A stretch of 64,000 nucleotides of DNA, taken from contig NZ_JAMBMT010000001.1 in NCBI RefSeq assembly GCF_040371085.1, positions 1,426,001 to 1,490,000 of the forward strand, in the 5' to 3' direction. The stretch is from Psychrobacter sp. AH5 (GTDB lineage: Bacteria; Pseudomonadota; Gammaproteobacteria; Pseudomonadales; Moraxellaceae). Below are positions 30,410-40,838 of this stretch, in pieces. Positions within the stretch are counted from its first letter, which is position 1. Every line of letters begins with the position of its first letter. The notes under the pieces were generated by a model that had not been told where the DNA came from, searched no databases, and saw nothing but the letters and a program-made list of their open reading frames with translations. A program made the translations under genes and the position numbers.

Positions 30410-30466
30410 ATTCTCTTCTTGCTCTATTCATCAGCGTATAAATTAAAGCCAATGAATATAAACCAT

Positions 30467-30498
30467 AAAAGCGCCCATCATATGATGAGCGCTTTTTT
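30467..30498. terminator. Bidirectional intrinsic terminator
   Basis: Hairpin AAAAGCGC...ATCAT/ATGAT...GCGCTTTT followed by T-run on the plus strand and A-run (T-run on minus) on the other side; it separates the 52-aa gene from the YoaK-like gene. Confidence 0.85.
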
Positions 30499-30517
30499 GA
30501 TGACTCTATACCATCGT

Positions 30518-31198
30518 CTATAATGTCGGACGGCGTCTCTCAGGAAGCCGATCTGAGACTTTATTATAAATAAATGCAGCAGCCAATACTATAATAATAG
30601 GCACTATAAAAGCGGCGTAATTTATTTTGGCATATAAAAAAGCCCCTACTACGCCGCCCCCGCAAAAACAATACCAAATAATAGCTTGAAAACCTAAGGT
30701 TGGCTTACTAATGGAGCGTCCTGCCATCCAGTTACCAATCGCAGCGCCCATATCTGAGGTTAGACCCGTTAAGTGAGTCGTGCGAATGACTGCTCCACTA
30801 TAAGTGGCTACCATGGCGTTTTGTAGGCCGCAAGCCATCGCTGCGGCCAATTGTCCTAAATAATCATGCTGCTGATAAAGCCAATAGCTTAGCATCAATA
30901 ATGTCGCCTCTAAATATAAGGCGCTGCCATAACGTCGACCTAACTTTAAAGAGTTTTGACCAATAATAAAGCCGCTTAAGATAGAGCCTGCCAAAAAAGC
31001 TAGCAAAGATGCGCCTATCAATAACACGCTACGCCCATCAAAATGCGCGATAGCCGCTGAAAATAAACTAACATTACCTGTGACGTGCGATACCGACAAA
31101 TTGGTAAAACCAAGCAGCGCGATACTATTGACACTACCGGCACTAAACGCTAATACTGCTCCGCCCCACAGTATCCATTTTGGTAATTTGGTTATCAT
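30518..31198 (-). CDS. YoaK/DUF1275 family membrane protein
   Basis: 226-aa protein with about six membrane helices. The block GSVNSIALLGFTNLSVSHVTGNVSLFSAAIA (about 22-52) and CGLQNAMVATYSGAVIRTTHLTGLTSDMGAAIGNW (about 123-157) are the hallmarks of YoaK/DUF1275, a small-membrane-protein family of unknown role. The paired THxTG motifs are intact. It stands alone, convergent with the 52-aa gene. Confidence 0.9.
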   Translation of the reverse strand: MITKLPKWILWGGAVLAFSAGSVNSIALLGFTNLSVSHVTGNVSLFSAAIAHFDGRSVLLIGASLLAFLAGSILSGFIIGQNSLKLGRRYGSALYLEATLLMLSYWLYQQHDYLGQLAAAMACGLQNAMVATYSGAVIRTTHLTGLTSDMGAAIGNWMAGRSISKPTLGFQAIIWYCFCGGGVVGAFLYAKINYAAFIVPIIIVLAAAFIYNKVSDRLPERRRPTL

Positions 31199-31267
31199 AG
31201 CTATCGCCTAAGCACTTATTAAATGACGTTCTAAAAAGCGCCTATCATACACTAAACTCGCCCCATT

Positions 31268-31298
31268 AAAAAAGACAGCCATCTAGGCTGTCTTTTTT
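31268..31298 (-). terminator. Intrinsic terminator after fabI
   Basis: Perfect stem AAAAAAGACAGCC / GGCTGTCTTTTTT with a 5-nt loop, 15 bp past the fabI stop; symmetrical, so it can act on both strands. Confidence 0.92.
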
Positions 31299-31312
31299 GA
31301 CGATAGATCCTA

Positions 31313-32122
31313 CTACTTATCAGTCTCATCAAGCATCATTAGTTGCTCACTGATGGCGACAGTATTGAAGCCAGCATCAACGAACATAATCTCGCCGGTG
31401 ATACCCGAGGCCCATGGTGATAATAAGAATAGCGCCGCATTTCCCACTTCCATTTGGCTGACATTACGCTGTAGTGGCGCTATCTTTTCGCTGATATCAA
31501 GCATTTTACGAAAAGACTTGATGCCACTAGCCGCTAATGTACGAATAGGACCAGCGGAGATAGCATTAACGCGAATACCCTCGCTGCCCATAGATGTCGC
31601 CAAATAGCGCACGCTCGCCTCTAAGCTGGCTTTTGCCATACCCATGACATTATAGTTTGGTAGTACTGAAATACTACCTTCATAAGTCAAAGTCAGCATA
31701 GAGCCATGACGCATAGCTAGCAGCTCACGCGCCGCTTTGGCAAGAGCGACAAAGCTATAGCTTGAGATATCATGAGCAATATGGCTACCCTCGCGAGTGG
31801 TAGCGCTAACAAAATCGCCATCGAGCTGATCCATTGGCGCAAAACCAATAGCGTGTACCACTCCATCAATACCATCGCCCCAATGCGCAGCGACTTGCTC
31901 AAAGCAGGCAGCAATAGACTCATCAGAGGCAACATCGCACTCAAGCACCAAATCGGCCTCAAAATGTTCAGCCGCCATATCAACCCGCTTTTTTATCTTA
32001 TCGTTAGGATAAGTCAAAATCAAAGAGGCGCCTTCGCGGTGTAGTGCCTCAGCGATAGCCCAAGCGATCGAGAGTTTGCTGGCGATACCGGTAACGACAA
32101 AACGTTGGCCTTGCAGTAGCAT
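31313..32122 (-). CDS. fabI: Enoyl-[acyl-carrier-protein] reductase (NADH), triclosan-target type
   Basis: 269-aa short-chain dehydrogenase-type enzyme catalysing the last step of each fatty acid elongation cycle. The atypical nucleotide site [23 protein letters not shown] (about 11-33) and the catalytic Tyr-x6-Lys ([20 protein letters not shown]) are both present. So are VHAIGFAP and [20 protein letters not shown], the mobile loop. Length equals typical FabI (260-270). With accBC in the same window it adds a second fatty acid synthesis site, though far from it. Confidence 0.97.
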   Translation of the reverse strand: MLLQGQRFVVTGIASKLSIAWAIAEALHREGASLILTYPNDKIKKRVDMAAEHFEADLVLECDVASDESIAACFEQVAAHWGDGIDGVVHAIGFAPMDQLDGDFVSATTREGSHIAHDISSYSFVALAKAARELLAMRHGSMLTLTYEGSISVLPNYNVMGMAKASLEASVRYLATSMGSEGIRVNAISAGPIRTLAASGIKSFRKMLDISEKIAPLQRNVSQMEVGNAALFLLSPWASGITGEIMFVDAGFNTVAISEQLMMLDETDK

Positions 32123-32393
32123 AAGATGTCCTTTTTTGGCGATTATAACTATCGAATATGATGATTAAATATAATTTAAATGAACGGCTTATTATTATAC
32201 ACGAATCGATTTAAGTAAACAGTCGTAAACTAAAATCCTTTTACCATGATTTACAGCGGTATGAAGTTACGCAGATTTCTAGTATAATCACAGCCCTTCC
32301 AAGCTTGCACAATTTTATAAATCTTTATAGCAATCAAAGACAAGCTGTCTTCGATACCACAGGATTTAGCGTTAAGCGATACCCACATTTTGG

Positions 32394-33017
32394 ATGGCTG
32401 CCAAACTTATGAGTAATGACTCAACCTTAGTATCAAACCTAGCATCAAATTATCAAGAGAGCATCGAGTCTTATCGTCAACTGATAGGCTCAACGGGTGA
32501 GGATTTAGAGCGTCCTGGCCTGCAAGATACGCCTATGCGCGCTGCAAAAGCTTTTGCGCACTTGACCGAAGGCTACCATCAAAACTTAGCGGAAGTCGTT
32601 AATGAGGCGGTATTTCCCTCAACCAATCGTGAGCTGGTACTAGTACAAAATATAGAGTTTTATTCTTTATGCGAGCACCACATGCTTCCTTTTCATGGTA
32701 TCGCCCATATTGGTTACCTGCCTAACGGTCACGTACTAGGACTATCAAAATTCGCTCGTATCGTCGATATGTTTGCGCGGCGCTTACAAATTCAAGAAAA
32801 TCTTAGCGAGCAAGTGGCACAAGCTATAATGGATGTCACAGGCTGTCGCGGCGTGGCAGTAGTAATGGATGCCTCACACATGTGTATGATGATGCGCGGC
32901 GTGGGTAAGCAGCATTCAACCACCCGTAGCACCGCTATGCTGGGCGAATATGTCCATGACAATCAAGCGCGTAATGAGTTTTTGAATGCTTTGCCAACTC
33001 GTAGAGCGGCGTTTTAG
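32394..33017 (+). CDS. folE: GTP cyclohydrolase I
   Basis: 207-aa enzyme converting GTP to 7,8-dihydroneopterin triphosphate for folate and, in some bacteria, tetrahydrobiopterin. Zinc ligands are visible in [22 protein letters not shown] and the later [24 protein letters not shown]. The [19 protein letters not shown] opening is standard. Start is ATG 32394; a second ATG five codons on is possible. A TATAAT at 32283 is a candidate -10. phhB elsewhere in the window (pterin recycling) suggests that tetrahydropterin is used by this cell. Confidence 0.97.
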   Translation: MAAKLMSNDSTLVSNLASNYQESIESYRQLIGSTGEDLERPGLQDTPMRAAKAFAHLTEGYHQNLAEVVNEAVFPSTNRELVLVQNIEFYSLCEHHMLPFHGIAHIGYLPNGHVLGLSKFARIVDMFARRLQIQENLSEQVAQAIMDVTGCRGVAVVMDASHMCMMMRGVGKQHSTTRSTAMLGEYVHDNQARNEFLNALPTRRAAF

Positions 33018-33077
33018 AGCCGTTTTTAAATGCTTTCTTAAGTTAAATGCGGTTATAATTTATAACTATTAGACAAT

Positions 33078-33104
33078 AAAAAGGACACTTATAAGTGTCC
33101 TTTT
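33078..33104. terminator. Bidirectional intrinsic terminator between folE and msrAB
   Basis: Perfect stem AAAAGGACACTT / AAGTGTCCTTTT with a 2-4-nt loop between two converging genes. Confidence 0.9.
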
Positions 33105-33147
33105 CTACATCACCGATTAGCTACTATCAATGAAACTTCCCCTCTAA

Positions 33148-34374
33148 TTAACCGTTAGTTTTTACATCATCAATCCATGCGCCATAACCTTCTGCTTCCA
33201 TCTGATCGAGTGGAATAAAACGCATTGCGGCTGAATTCATGCAATAGCGCTTACCCGTAGGTGCTGGGCCATCATCGAACACATGACCAACATGTGAGTC
33301 GGCATAACGGCTACGAATCTCAGTACGATTACCAAAGATTCCGAAATCTGCTTTTTCTACCACCATTTCAGGGTTTAAGGGGCGGGTAAAGCTTGGCCAA
33401 CCAGTTCCTGATTTATACTGATCGCGTGAAGAGTACAAAGGCTCACCTGATACCACATCAACATAGAGTCCCGGTTCTTTATTATCCCAATATTCATTAT
33501 CAAAAGCACGCTCTGTGCCTTCTTTTTGCGTTACTTTATATTGAATACTGCTAAGTGATTTTTTTAGCTCTTCCTGTGAGGGTTTAACAAAACTCTTAGG
33601 ATCAAAGCCTTTAGTTGTCGTATTACTAGCGGTTGTACTCGAGTTTGTTTGTGCGGTTTGTGCTACAGTGTCATTGGCGCTGGGCTTAAACTGCGAAAAG
33701 TCTAGCTCATAGTCTTTACCATAGACGCTTTCGATAAACTGATAACGACCAGAATTGAAGGTATAAGCCTTATAGCGCAGTGGGTTTTTTTTGTAATAAT
33801 CTTGATGATACTCTTCAGCCGGATAAAAGGTGCTAGCAGGGACAATTTCAATAACTACTGGTTTTTCATAGACGCCAGAGGCTTGTAGATCTTGCTTAGC
33901 TTTTTCTGCTATTTGCTTCTCTTGCTCATTGTGATAAAAAATAGCCGGACGATACTGAGTGCCGCGATCGACAAACTGTCCCTTATCATCGGTCGGATCA
34001 GCTATCCGCCATAACGCTTGCACAATGCCATTATAAGTAATTTTAGTAGGATCATAATAAATTTGAGCGGCCTCAGTATGGCCGGTGCCGCCCGCTGATA
34101 CGGTATTATAAGTAGGATTATCTGTGTCGCCACCGCTATAGCCTGATACGACCTCTACCACCCCAGGTATCTTCTCATAGCCCGCCTCTACGCACCAAAA
34201 ACAGCCACCAGCAACAGTCGCCACCGCAAGATTAGGGTCGGTCGGAGCATAAGGGTTATCGGCAGTAGGATTTTTTACTGTAGGAGTGTTGTCTGTAGAG
34301 CTACAGCCTAGCAAAAAGGCACTACTAGTCAAGATAGCCATACTAATGATTTTGGCCGGTTTTCTAAAATTCAT
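33148..34374 (-). CDS. msrAB: Fused peptide methionine sulfoxide reductase MsrA/MsrB, lipoprotein
   Basis: 408-aa envelope repair enzyme that reduces both S- and R-methionine sulfoxide in proteins. The signal peptide ends in the lipobox FLLGC (Cys about 24), so it is anchored to a membrane outside the cytosol. The MsrA domain (about 50-215) has the active [14 protein letters not shown] Ser/Thr-rich linker follows, then the MsrB domain (about 270-405) with [25 protein letters not shown] and the catalytic cysteine in [12 protein letters not shown]. The usual MsrB reads RYCINS; the Met is minor. Similar to PilB-type and Haemophilus MsrAB but without the thioredoxin domain. Confidence 0.96.
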   Translation of the reverse strand: MNFRKPAKIISMAILTSSAFLLGCSSTDNTPTVKNPTADNPYAPTDPNLAVATVAGGCFWCVEAGYEKIPGVVEVVSGYSGGDTDNPTYNTVSAGGTGHTEAAQIYYDPTKITYNGIVQALWRIADPTDDKGQFVDRGTQYRPAIFYHNEQEKQIAEKAKQDLQASGVYEKPVVIEIVPASTFYPAEEYHQDYYKKNPLRYKAYTFNSGRYQFIESVYGKDYELDFSQFKPSANDTVAQTAQTNSSTTASNTTTKGFDPKSFVKPSQEELKKSLSSIQYKVTQKEGTERAFDNEYWDNKEPGLYVDVVSGEPLYSSRDQYKSGTGWPSFTRPLNPEMVVEKADFGIFGNRTEIRSRYADSHVGHVFDDGPAPTGKRYCMNSAAMRFIPLDQMEAEGYGAWIDDVKTNG

Positions 34375-34565
34375 AAAGCACTCCTAGCGGTTGTTTTTAG
34401 TATATATCATATGCTGTGGTCACCATTTTATTCTGTGTCACTACGCCCTATTGAACTATAGTAAGGCTTAAGCATTACAAAAATATTCCAATACTGTAAG
34501 ATATGTATTATTTATAGTTTCTAAAAAGTCCTAGCCGCTGATTAACATTTATTAAAGCTTCGGGC

Positions 34566-34604
34566 AAAAAAAGAGTCTACTACCTTTAAGGTAGTAGACT
34601 CTAA
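34566..34604 (-). terminator. Intrinsic terminator of the alcohol dehydrogenase
   Basis: Perfect stem AGAGTCTACTACCTT / AAGGTAGTAGACTCT with T7 after it on the minus strand, 64 bp past the stop. Confidence 0.92.
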
Positions 34605-34667
34605 TTATAATTTCAATTTATGGAATTAAAAGATATCAATCATACCCTAATCTAAGCGACAAATGAC

Positions 34668-35981
34668 TTAAGCGACTTTATCCTCTTTAGCCTTTGTATT
34701 GATGCGCTCTTCGCTAGTGGTTTTAATCTGCTGCAATATCTTTTTGATACCTGCTGGCGGCATATAAGTGGGCACCGCATAAGTGTCACTGACCTCTTTG
34801 GCAGCGGCCTTGGCGATATCATCAAAATCGCTCTCGCTCATACCTTTGACCGTTGGATCAATACCCACGGTTTCGATAAGCTTGCGTACTTGCTCAATAA
34901 AATAACTGGCTAACTCTTTATCGGTTTGAGACGTTTGGCCATGCTCAACAATGCCGATCTTTTTGGCTAATTTGGCTAGTCTTTTCTCGCTACCTTTGCG
35001 GTTTACATCAAGCACATAAGGCAGCACGATAGCATTGGCACGGCCATGAGCAATACTGTAATGAGCACCCAACTGATGAGCAATAGCATGCACATAACCA
35101 AGACCAGCTTTATTAAAAGCAATACCACCATAATGGGCAGCAATACCCATCTGTTCACGAGCTTTTAAATCATCACCGTTCTTGTAAGCGATAGGCAAAT
35201 AATGCATCACCGCTTTGGTCGCAGAAGCCGCGTAATAATCGGTCTCGACGCTAGCGTTGGCACTCATCCACGCCTCTAAAGCGTGAGTCAAGACATCAAT
35301 ACCGGTATCAGCAGTGATATGAGGCGGCATGCCTTTCATAATCACCGGATCAATGGCTGCCGCGAGCGGAATCATGCGCGGATCAATAGACAGCGCTTTT
35401 TGATGAGTGTCGTTGTCTGATACTACCGCGCCAAGGGTCGCCTCTGAACCGGTACCCGCGGTAGTAGGAATACAATACAGCGGCACTCCTGGCTTTCTAG
35501 CTTTGAGAATACCGATAAGCTTTTGCGGCTTACAGTTATTGCCTTGCGACATCGCGATCATTTTTGCCGCATCAATCACCGAACCGCCACCAATAGCAAT
35601 TATCGCATCGCATTTTGCATGAACCGTTTGGCTTAACCCCTCTTCCACTACTGCAAAAGTAGGATCTGGGGTAATCCCATCATAGAGCTGATAGCGAATG
35701 TTATTTTTATCTAGATAATCGGTCACTTTTTTGGGGATACCAAGCTTATTTAGCACCTCATCCGTAACGATAAAGACGTTAGTAGCGCCCTCATTGATAA
35801 TCATATCGCACAGCTCAGTACAGGAGTCTTCACCAACGAATAGTAGTGGTCTGGGTAGTGGAATAAGGTGCGAGAACACTTTTAGCACTTTAGCGCGTGT
35901 TTTTGCTACGGCTAAGTAGCCAGCGTGTTGGAGCGTATCGTTATTCATTAATTTTGTAAGAGTGGAGTTTTTGCTAGTCAT
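34668..35981 (-). CDS. Iron-containing alcohol dehydrogenase
   Basis: 437-aa group III alcohol dehydrogenase. The N-terminal NAD(P) domain shows DAIIAIGGGSVIDAAKMIAMS (about 132-152), and IPTTAGTGSEATLGAVVSD follows. The iron-binding domain has DTGIDVLTHALEAWMSANA and AYVHAIAHQLGAHYSIAHGRANAIVLPYVLDVN, with the conserved Asp and His ligands (GYVHAIAHQLG in this protein). It is longer by about 50 residues than the E. coli FucO type, with extensions at both ends. Substrate unknown; butanol or methanol-type dehydrogenases are possible. It stands alone. Confidence 0.93.
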   Translation of the reverse strand: MTSKNSTLTKLMNNDTLQHAGYLAVAKTRAKVLKVFSHLIPLPRPLLFVGEDSCTELCDMIINEGATNVFIVTDEVLNKLGIPKKVTDYLDKNNIRYQLYDGITPDPTFAVVEEGLSQTVHAKCDAIIAIGGGSVIDAAKMIAMSQGNNCKPQKLIGILKARKPGVPLYCIPTTAGTGSEATLGAVVSDNDTHQKALSIDPRMIPLAAAIDPVIMKGMPPHITADTGIDVLTHALEAWMSANASVETDYYAASATKAVMHYLPIAYKNGDDLKAREQMGIAAHYGGIAFNKAGLGYVHAIAHQLGAHYSIAHGRANAIVLPYVLDVNRKGSEKRLAKLAKKIGIVEHGQTSQTDKELASYFIEQVRKLIETVGIDPTVKGMSESDFDDIAKAAAKEVSDTYAVPTYMPPAGIKKILQQIKTTSEERINTKAKEDKVA

Positions 35982-36103
35982 AGAAGTATCCTTTTCAATA
36001 GTGCATGAATAGTTTAGCCAAAAAGCAAACTAGTGTTTAAATGAATTGTACCACTGTCATTTTTTATATATCACTATTATTATGAACTCATATGTTCTCA
36101 CTG

Positions 36104-37765
36104 TTAGACAGTGCTTGCCTGCAATAAGCGCTGAGAATAAGGATGCTGCGGATGCTTGAATAACCTCTCTGTTGCTCCTGACTCTACGCACTCGCCCTGC
36201 TTTAGCACTATAATGTGTTGGCACAAAGCCCGTACTACCTTTAAGTCATGACTGATAAAAACGTAGCTAATATTGAGTTTGGCTTGGATTTCTCGTAGTA
36301 GATTAACCACGGTGACTTGGGTAGTGCTATCAAGCGCTGAGGTCGGCTCATCGAGTATCAGTAGCTTTGGCTGCATTACCAACGCTCTAGCTAGAGCGAC
36401 TCGCTGACGTTGACCGCCGGAGAGCTCATGCGGATAACGATGGATAAAGTCCTCTGGCAGGTGTACCGTCTGTAGACTCTCTATAACCGCTTGTTGACGA
36501 GCATCCTTACTAACGCCTTGTACCAGTAGCCCTTCTTCGATAATTTGCATCACTGTCATGCGCGGATTAATACTGGCAAAGGGGTCTTGAAACACCATCT
36601 GAATCTGCGCGCGAAATTGACGTAATTCGTTATTAGATAAGGTAAATAGCGCTTGTCCATTGACTAGTACTTGCCCCCTAACTTTTGCCTGATTGCTAAG
36701 CAGCTTGCTTAAGGCAAGGGCAATGGTGGTCTTACCAGAGCCGGACTCACCGACGATGCCTAAAGCTTGCCCAGCGGGTAGAGTGATAGCGATATCTTTT
36801 AACGCCTCAAACCAGCGTTTAGTGCCGCCAAATAAGTTTTTTTCTATCGGAAAGTCAACCTGTAGATTATTAACCTGTAATACAGGATTATCGTTAATCG
36901 CTGTATCATCAGCAAACTTTAACGCTTGACCAAAGTCTTGCTGCATTAGCGTACGCGTATAGTCCGCTTTTGGCTGATCGAAAATAGCTGCGGTTTTGCC
37001 TTGCTCAATAGTTTGACCTTGACGCATAACGATAATCTCATCGCTATAGCGTTTGACCAGATTGAGGTCATGACTGATCAAAACCATCGCCATATTATGC
37101 TCAGCTTTTAGCGCATTTAGTAGCGAGAGTATCTCATGTTGCAGGGTCACATCAAGCGCGGTGGTCGGCTCATCAGCGATTAAGATATCAGGCTTTTGCG
37201 CTAAGGCCATCGCTATCATCACCCGCTGACGTTGGCCACCTGAGAGCTCATGCGGATAGCGCTTTAGTTTGTCCTCAGCATCGGTAATATTGACATCATT
37301 TAATAACGCGAGGGTTTGCTTGCGCCATTGCTGCTTAGGGATGCCGCTTAGACGCAGTGATTCGGCGATTTGTTTGGCGACGGTATGCAGCGGATTGAGC
37401 GCGGTCATCGGCTCTTGAAATATCATACCGATACGCTGACCGCGAATGGACTTGAGCGCCCTATTACGAGCTTTCGCATTAGCACGGCTATATTGGCTAC
37501 TGGCAATGGCAAGCTCACCAATACCAGCAATGCTAGCTTTGCCGCTTATGCTTAGGCTATTTGGTAATAAGCCCAATAACGCCAGACTAGCGATGGATTT
37601 TCCTGATCCCGATTCGCCAACGATAGCTAGCGTCTGTCCTTGGCTAAGCTGATAAGATAACCTATCGACCAATATTGCACCGCTATCAGCCACAATGCTC
37701 AAGTCAGTAACGCTTAAGATAGGCGCGTTTTGCTCAGTGTTTTGCGCTGTATTGTGCCTAGTCAT
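36104..37765 (-). CDS. yejF: Peptide ABC transporter, duplicated ATP-binding subunit (YejF type)
   Basis: About 553 aa carrying two full ATPase domains in one chain. Domain 1 has Walker A GESGSGKSIASLALLG, signature LSGGQRQRVMIAMALAQ and Walker B DILIADEPT. Domain 2 (about 290-550) has GESGSGKTTIALALSK, LSGGQRQRVALARALVMQ and LLILDEPT. This fused arrangement is YejF; two separate proteins would be DppD/DppF. I begin it at ATG 37765, a single base after the yejE stop; the longer frame would overlap yejE by 43 bp. It ends the yej cluster. Confidence 0.95.
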   Translation of the reverse strand: MTRHNTAQNTEQNAPILSVTDLSIVADSGAILVDRLSYQLSQGQTLAIVGESGSGKSIASLALLGLLPNSLSISGKASIAGIGELAIASSQYSRANAKARNRALKSIRGQRIGMIFQEPMTALNPLHTVAKQIAESLRLSGIPKQQWRKQTLALLNDVNITDAEDKLKRYPHELSGGQRQRVMIAMALAQKPDILIADEPTTALDVTLQHEILSLLNALKAEHNMAMVLISHDLNLVKRYSDEIIVMRQGQTIEQGKTAAIFDQPKADYTRTLMQQDFGQALKFADDTAINDNPVLQVNNLQVDFPIEKNLFGGTKRWFEALKDIAITLPAGQALGIVGESGSGKTTIALALSKLLSNQAKVRGQVLVNGQALFTLSNNELRQFRAQIQMVFQDPFASINPRMTVMQIIEEGLLVQGVSKDARQQAVIESLQTVHLPEDFIHRYPHELSGGQRQRVALARALVMQPKLLILDEPTSALDSTTQVTVVNLLREIQAKLNISYVFISHDLKVVRALCQHIIVLKQGECVESGATERLFKHPQHPYSQRLLQASTV

Positions 37766-37766
37766 A

Positions 37767-38840
37767 TTAGCTACGCCTCGGATCAAAAGCATCACGTAAC
37801 GCTTCACCAATAAAGATGAGCAACGATAGAATAAAGGTCAAACTAAAAAAACCTGATAACGCCAACCACGGCGCATCCAAGTTATTCTTGCCTTGTACCA
37901 TCAGCTCGCCTAACGATGGTGAACCAGGCGGCAGACCATAACCCAAGAAATCAAGCGCTGTTAGCACAATAATATTAGCAGTTAAGATAAAAGGCAGCTG
38001 CGATAAGCTTGAAGCTAAAGCGTTAGGTAAGATATGTTTGCGCATAATTTGACTATCAGAGACCCCTAAGTTACGCGCCGCTCGTACATAATCAAAATTT
38101 CGCGCGCGCAAAAACTCAGCTCGCACTAAACCCACTAAACCCATCCAACCAAATAACAGCATCAAGGCAAACAGGACATAAATACTAGGGCTAAATAGGC
38201 TGACCAATATAATAATCATAAATAGCTGCGGCAAACCGCCCCAAACCTCCATGAAGCGCTGCCCTGCTAGATCAACCCAGCCGCCATAATAGCCTTGAAT
38301 AGCGCCAACGATTATTCCTATCAGCGCGCCAGCTAAAGTCAAGGCTAAACCAAATAGTAGAGATACCCGCATACCATAGAGAATACGCGCTAGCACATCA
38401 CGGCCCTGATCATCAGTGCCTAGCCAGTTCTGAGCATTGGGCGCTGCCGGATAAGGTAAACCCAACTCAACGTTTGGCGTTTGATCGGCAAAGGGTATCA
38501 GCGGCATTACATAAAAGCCTTTTGCCTCAATTAGCTGTTGTACCGCTGGATCTTTATAATTAGCCTCGGTCTCAAAAATACCGCCAAAAGTAGTCTCAGG
38601 ATAAGCTTTGAGCACGGGCACATAGTAACTACCGTCATAGCTTACTAGCAGCGGCTTGTCGTTAGCAATGACATTGACTGCCATACAAAGCACAAAAACG
38701 ATAGTAAAGATAACTAAGGAGATTACCCCCAAGCGATTACGACGAAAACGATCGAGCCGTGCCTGCCATATTGGATTTAGCCGTTTCGCTTTTGATTGAT
38801 TTATAGCAGGCGGCGCGGCAGAAGTAGAATAATTAGCCAT
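37767..38840 (-). CDS. yejE: Peptide ABC transporter permease (YejE type)
   Basis: 357-aa inner-membrane permease with a long periplasmic loop after the first helix (about 65-135). The five to six helices that follow end in the EAA loop RAARNLGVSDSQIMRKHILPNALASSLSQLPF, which contacts the ATPase. The N-terminal tail RLDRFRRNRLGVISLVIF is typical of DppC/YejE permeases. Its start codon overlaps the yejB stop (TAATG) and yejF starts one base after its own stop, so the three are translated together. Confidence 0.95.
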   Translation of the reverse strand: MANYSTSAAPPAINQSKAKRLNPIWQARLDRFRRNRLGVISLVIFTIVFVLCMAVNVIANDKPLLVSYDGSYYVPVLKAYPETTFGGIFETEANYKDPAVQQLIEAKGFYVMPLIPFADQTPNVELGLPYPAAPNAQNWLGTDDQGRDVLARILYGMRVSLLFGLALTLAGALIGIIVGAIQGYYGGWVDLAGQRFMEVWGGLPQLFMIIILVSLFSPSIYVLFALMLLFGWMGLVGLVRAEFLRARNFDYVRAARNLGVSDSQIMRKHILPNALASSLSQLPFILTANIIVLTALDFLGYGLPPGSPSLGELMVQGKNNLDAPWLALSGFFSLTFILSLLIFIGEALRDAFDPRRS

Positions 38841-39910
38841 TAGCGACCCTCAAAATCAATGCGAGGATCAATCAGATGATAGCTAAGATCACTGATTAAT
38901 TGCAGTAGTAAGCCAAGTAAAGTAAAGATAAATAATGTGCCAAATATGACCGGATAATCGCGCTGCTGAATGGCTTCAAAACCAAGCAGGCCTAATCCGT
39001 CAAGCTTAAAGATAATCTCAATCAAAAAATTGCCGGCAAAGAAAATACCAACGATAGCGGCTGGAATCCCAGCAATAACGATTAGCATGGCATTACGAAA
39101 CACATGACCATATAATACTTGGCGCTCGCCTAAACCTTTGGCACGCGCAGTCAGTACATACTGCTTGCCAAGCTCCTCTAAAAAGCTAAACTTAGTCAAA
39201 TAAGTCAAACCTGCAAAACCGCCTACCGTGCTTGCTAATAAAGGTAGCGCTAAATGCCAAAAGTAATCTTTTATTTTACCGAGCGTCGTTAATTGATCGA
39301 AGTTCTCTGAGATCAGACCTTGCAGTGGAAAAATATTAAAGTAACTGCCACCTGCGAAAAATACCAATAATATCACCGCAAAGACAAACACCGGTATCGC
39401 ATGACCGACGGCTAATAGCATAGCGGTAGCTTTGTCAACGGCTGAGCCATGATGCATGGCTTTATAAATGCCAAGTGGTATGGCAATCATATATATCAGC
39501 AAAGTGCTCCAAAGCCCTAAGGAGATAGACACCGGTAGCTTCTCAACGATTAGATCCGTGACCGTCTGCCCTTTAAAGAAAGACTGGCCAAAGTCCAACT
39601 GCGCATAACTCTTTAGCATAATCCAAAAGCGTTCAGGAGCGGATTTATCAAAGCCATACTGCGCATTAATCGCCGCTACCATCTCCTCAGACAGACCACG
39701 CGTACCTTGATAAGTACTGGTATTGCCGCTAGCGCTACCGGCGCCTACACTACTATTGAGCGCATTATCTTTCGCGCCTTGCTCAATTAAGGCTAGTTGC
39801 TGCTCTACTGGGCCACCTGGAGCGGCTTGTACAATCACAAAATTGGCTAACAGTATTAGAAATAGCGTCGGTAATATCAGCAGTAATCTTTTTAAGATAT
39901 AACGACCCAT
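38840..39910 (-). CDS. yejB: Peptide ABC transporter permease (YejB type)
   Basis: 356-aa permease partner of YejE. It opens with MGRYILKRLLLILPTLFLILLANFVIVQAAPGGPVEQ, the family's first helix. The periplasmic loop (about 40-100) carries a Ser/Gly/Asn-rich insert and then ENAQYGF-like contact residues. The EAA loop ARAKGLGERQVLYGHVFRNAMLIVIAGIPA sits at about 258-288. Homologues in enteric bacteria import oligopeptides and microcin C. It starts the translationally coupled yejBEF block, 59 bp after gloB. Confidence 0.95.
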   Translation of the reverse strand: MGRYILKRLLLILPTLFLILLANFVIVQAAPGGPVEQQLALIEQGAKDNALNSSVGAGSASGNTSTYQGTRGLSEEMVAAINAQYGFDKSAPERFWIMLKSYAQLDFGQSFFKGQTVTDLIVEKLPVSISLGLWSTLLIYMIAIPLGIYKAMHHGSAVDKATAMLLAVGHAIPVFVFAVILLVFFAGGSYFNIFPLQGLISENFDQLTTLGKIKDYFWHLALPLLASTVGGFAGLTYLTKFSFLEELGKQYVLTARAKGLGERQVLYGHVFRNAMLIVIAGIPAAIVGIFFAGNFLIEIIFKLDGLGLLGFEAIQQRDYPVIFGTLFIFTLLGLLLQLISDLSYHLIDPRIDFEGR

Positions 39911-39969
39911 ATTGATGACTTCCTAAAAGAGCAATATTAAGTGGATAAAGTAAAGATTAAATAAAGAGC

Positions 39970-40749
39970 CTAAAAGTCGTTTTTAAGCGCTCTGAGGGCT
40001 GCAAATATCGTTAAACGCTCTTCGTCTTCGATATCCATTTTGGTTTTTACGCCAGCGATGACACTAGGCTCATCCACTCGCAAAAACACATTAACCTCGC
40101 GCTCATGAGCTAGAGTCACCGGCAAAGTACACGCCCCTGCTGCCGTTTGCTCTTCTGCTTGCGCCAATGCTTGTTGCATTGCCACATTGCCCGGCTCAAT
40201 AGCTAAGCCAAAGCGTAAGTTATTGGCAGTATATTCATGAGCAGGATAGAGCAATGTCTCGTCTGGCAGACCGTTCAAACGTCTAAAGCTTTGATAAAGC
40301 TGCTCGATAGTGCCGGTAAACACACGCCCACAACCGGCACTAAATAAGGTATCGCCGCAAAAACAGTGTTTTTGTCCCTCGATATCGAGGACATAAGCCA
40401 TGTGACTTGCAGTGTGACCTGGAATATCCCAAACTTGTGCCGAACAGCCCCAAGCACTAACGCTGCTACCATCTTTGATGGTTTGATCCTGCTCAACGCC
40501 GTGCTCGCTATGAGCCACAATGTGAGTCATAGGAAAATACTCTTGTAGCTCCATCACCCCGCCAATATGATCAAAATGATGATGAGTAGTCCAAATGGAG
40601 GTCAGCTCTAAGCCATGCTCCTCCATATAATCGGCTACTGGTTTGGCTTGACCGGGGTCGATGACAATCGCCTGTTTATTATTCTTATTGATAAGTGTCC
40701 AAATATAATTATCATTAAAAGCTTTGATAGGATGGATTTGAATAGTCAT
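39970..40749 (-). CDS. gloB: Hydroxyacylglutathione hydrolase (glyoxalase II)
   Basis: 259-aa metallo-beta-lactamase-fold enzyme that hydrolyses S-lactoylglutathione, ending the methylglyoxal detoxification route. The binuclear metal motif THHHFDHIGG (about 54-63) is complete. The downstream His is in IPGHTASHMAYVL and the bridging Asp in HCFCGDTLFSAGCGRVFTG. AHEYTANNLRFGLAIEP and the C-terminal helical glutathione pocket also match. Length equals E. coli GloB (251). It is unusual in lying between yejA and yejB on the same strand and may be expressed with them. Confidence 0.97.
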   Translation of the reverse strand: MTIQIHPIKAFNDNYIWTLINKNNKQAIVIDPGQAKPVADYMEEHGLELTSIWTTHHHFDHIGGVMELQEYFPMTHIVAHSEHGVEQDQTIKDGSSVSAWGCSAQVWDIPGHTASHMAYVLDIEGQKHCFCGDTLFSAGCGRVFTGTIEQLYQSFRRLNGLPDETLLYPAHEYTANNLRFGLAIEPGNVAMQQALAQAEEQTAAGACTLPVTLAHEREVNVFLRVDEPSVIAGVKTKMDIEDEERLTIFAALRALKNDF

Positions 40750-40838
40750 ATTGAACCCTTATTATTAACTGTCTACTTAATTTTAATAGAAATAATTTTG
40801 ATTTATGATTTATGAAGAGATTAATTTTATCTAACATC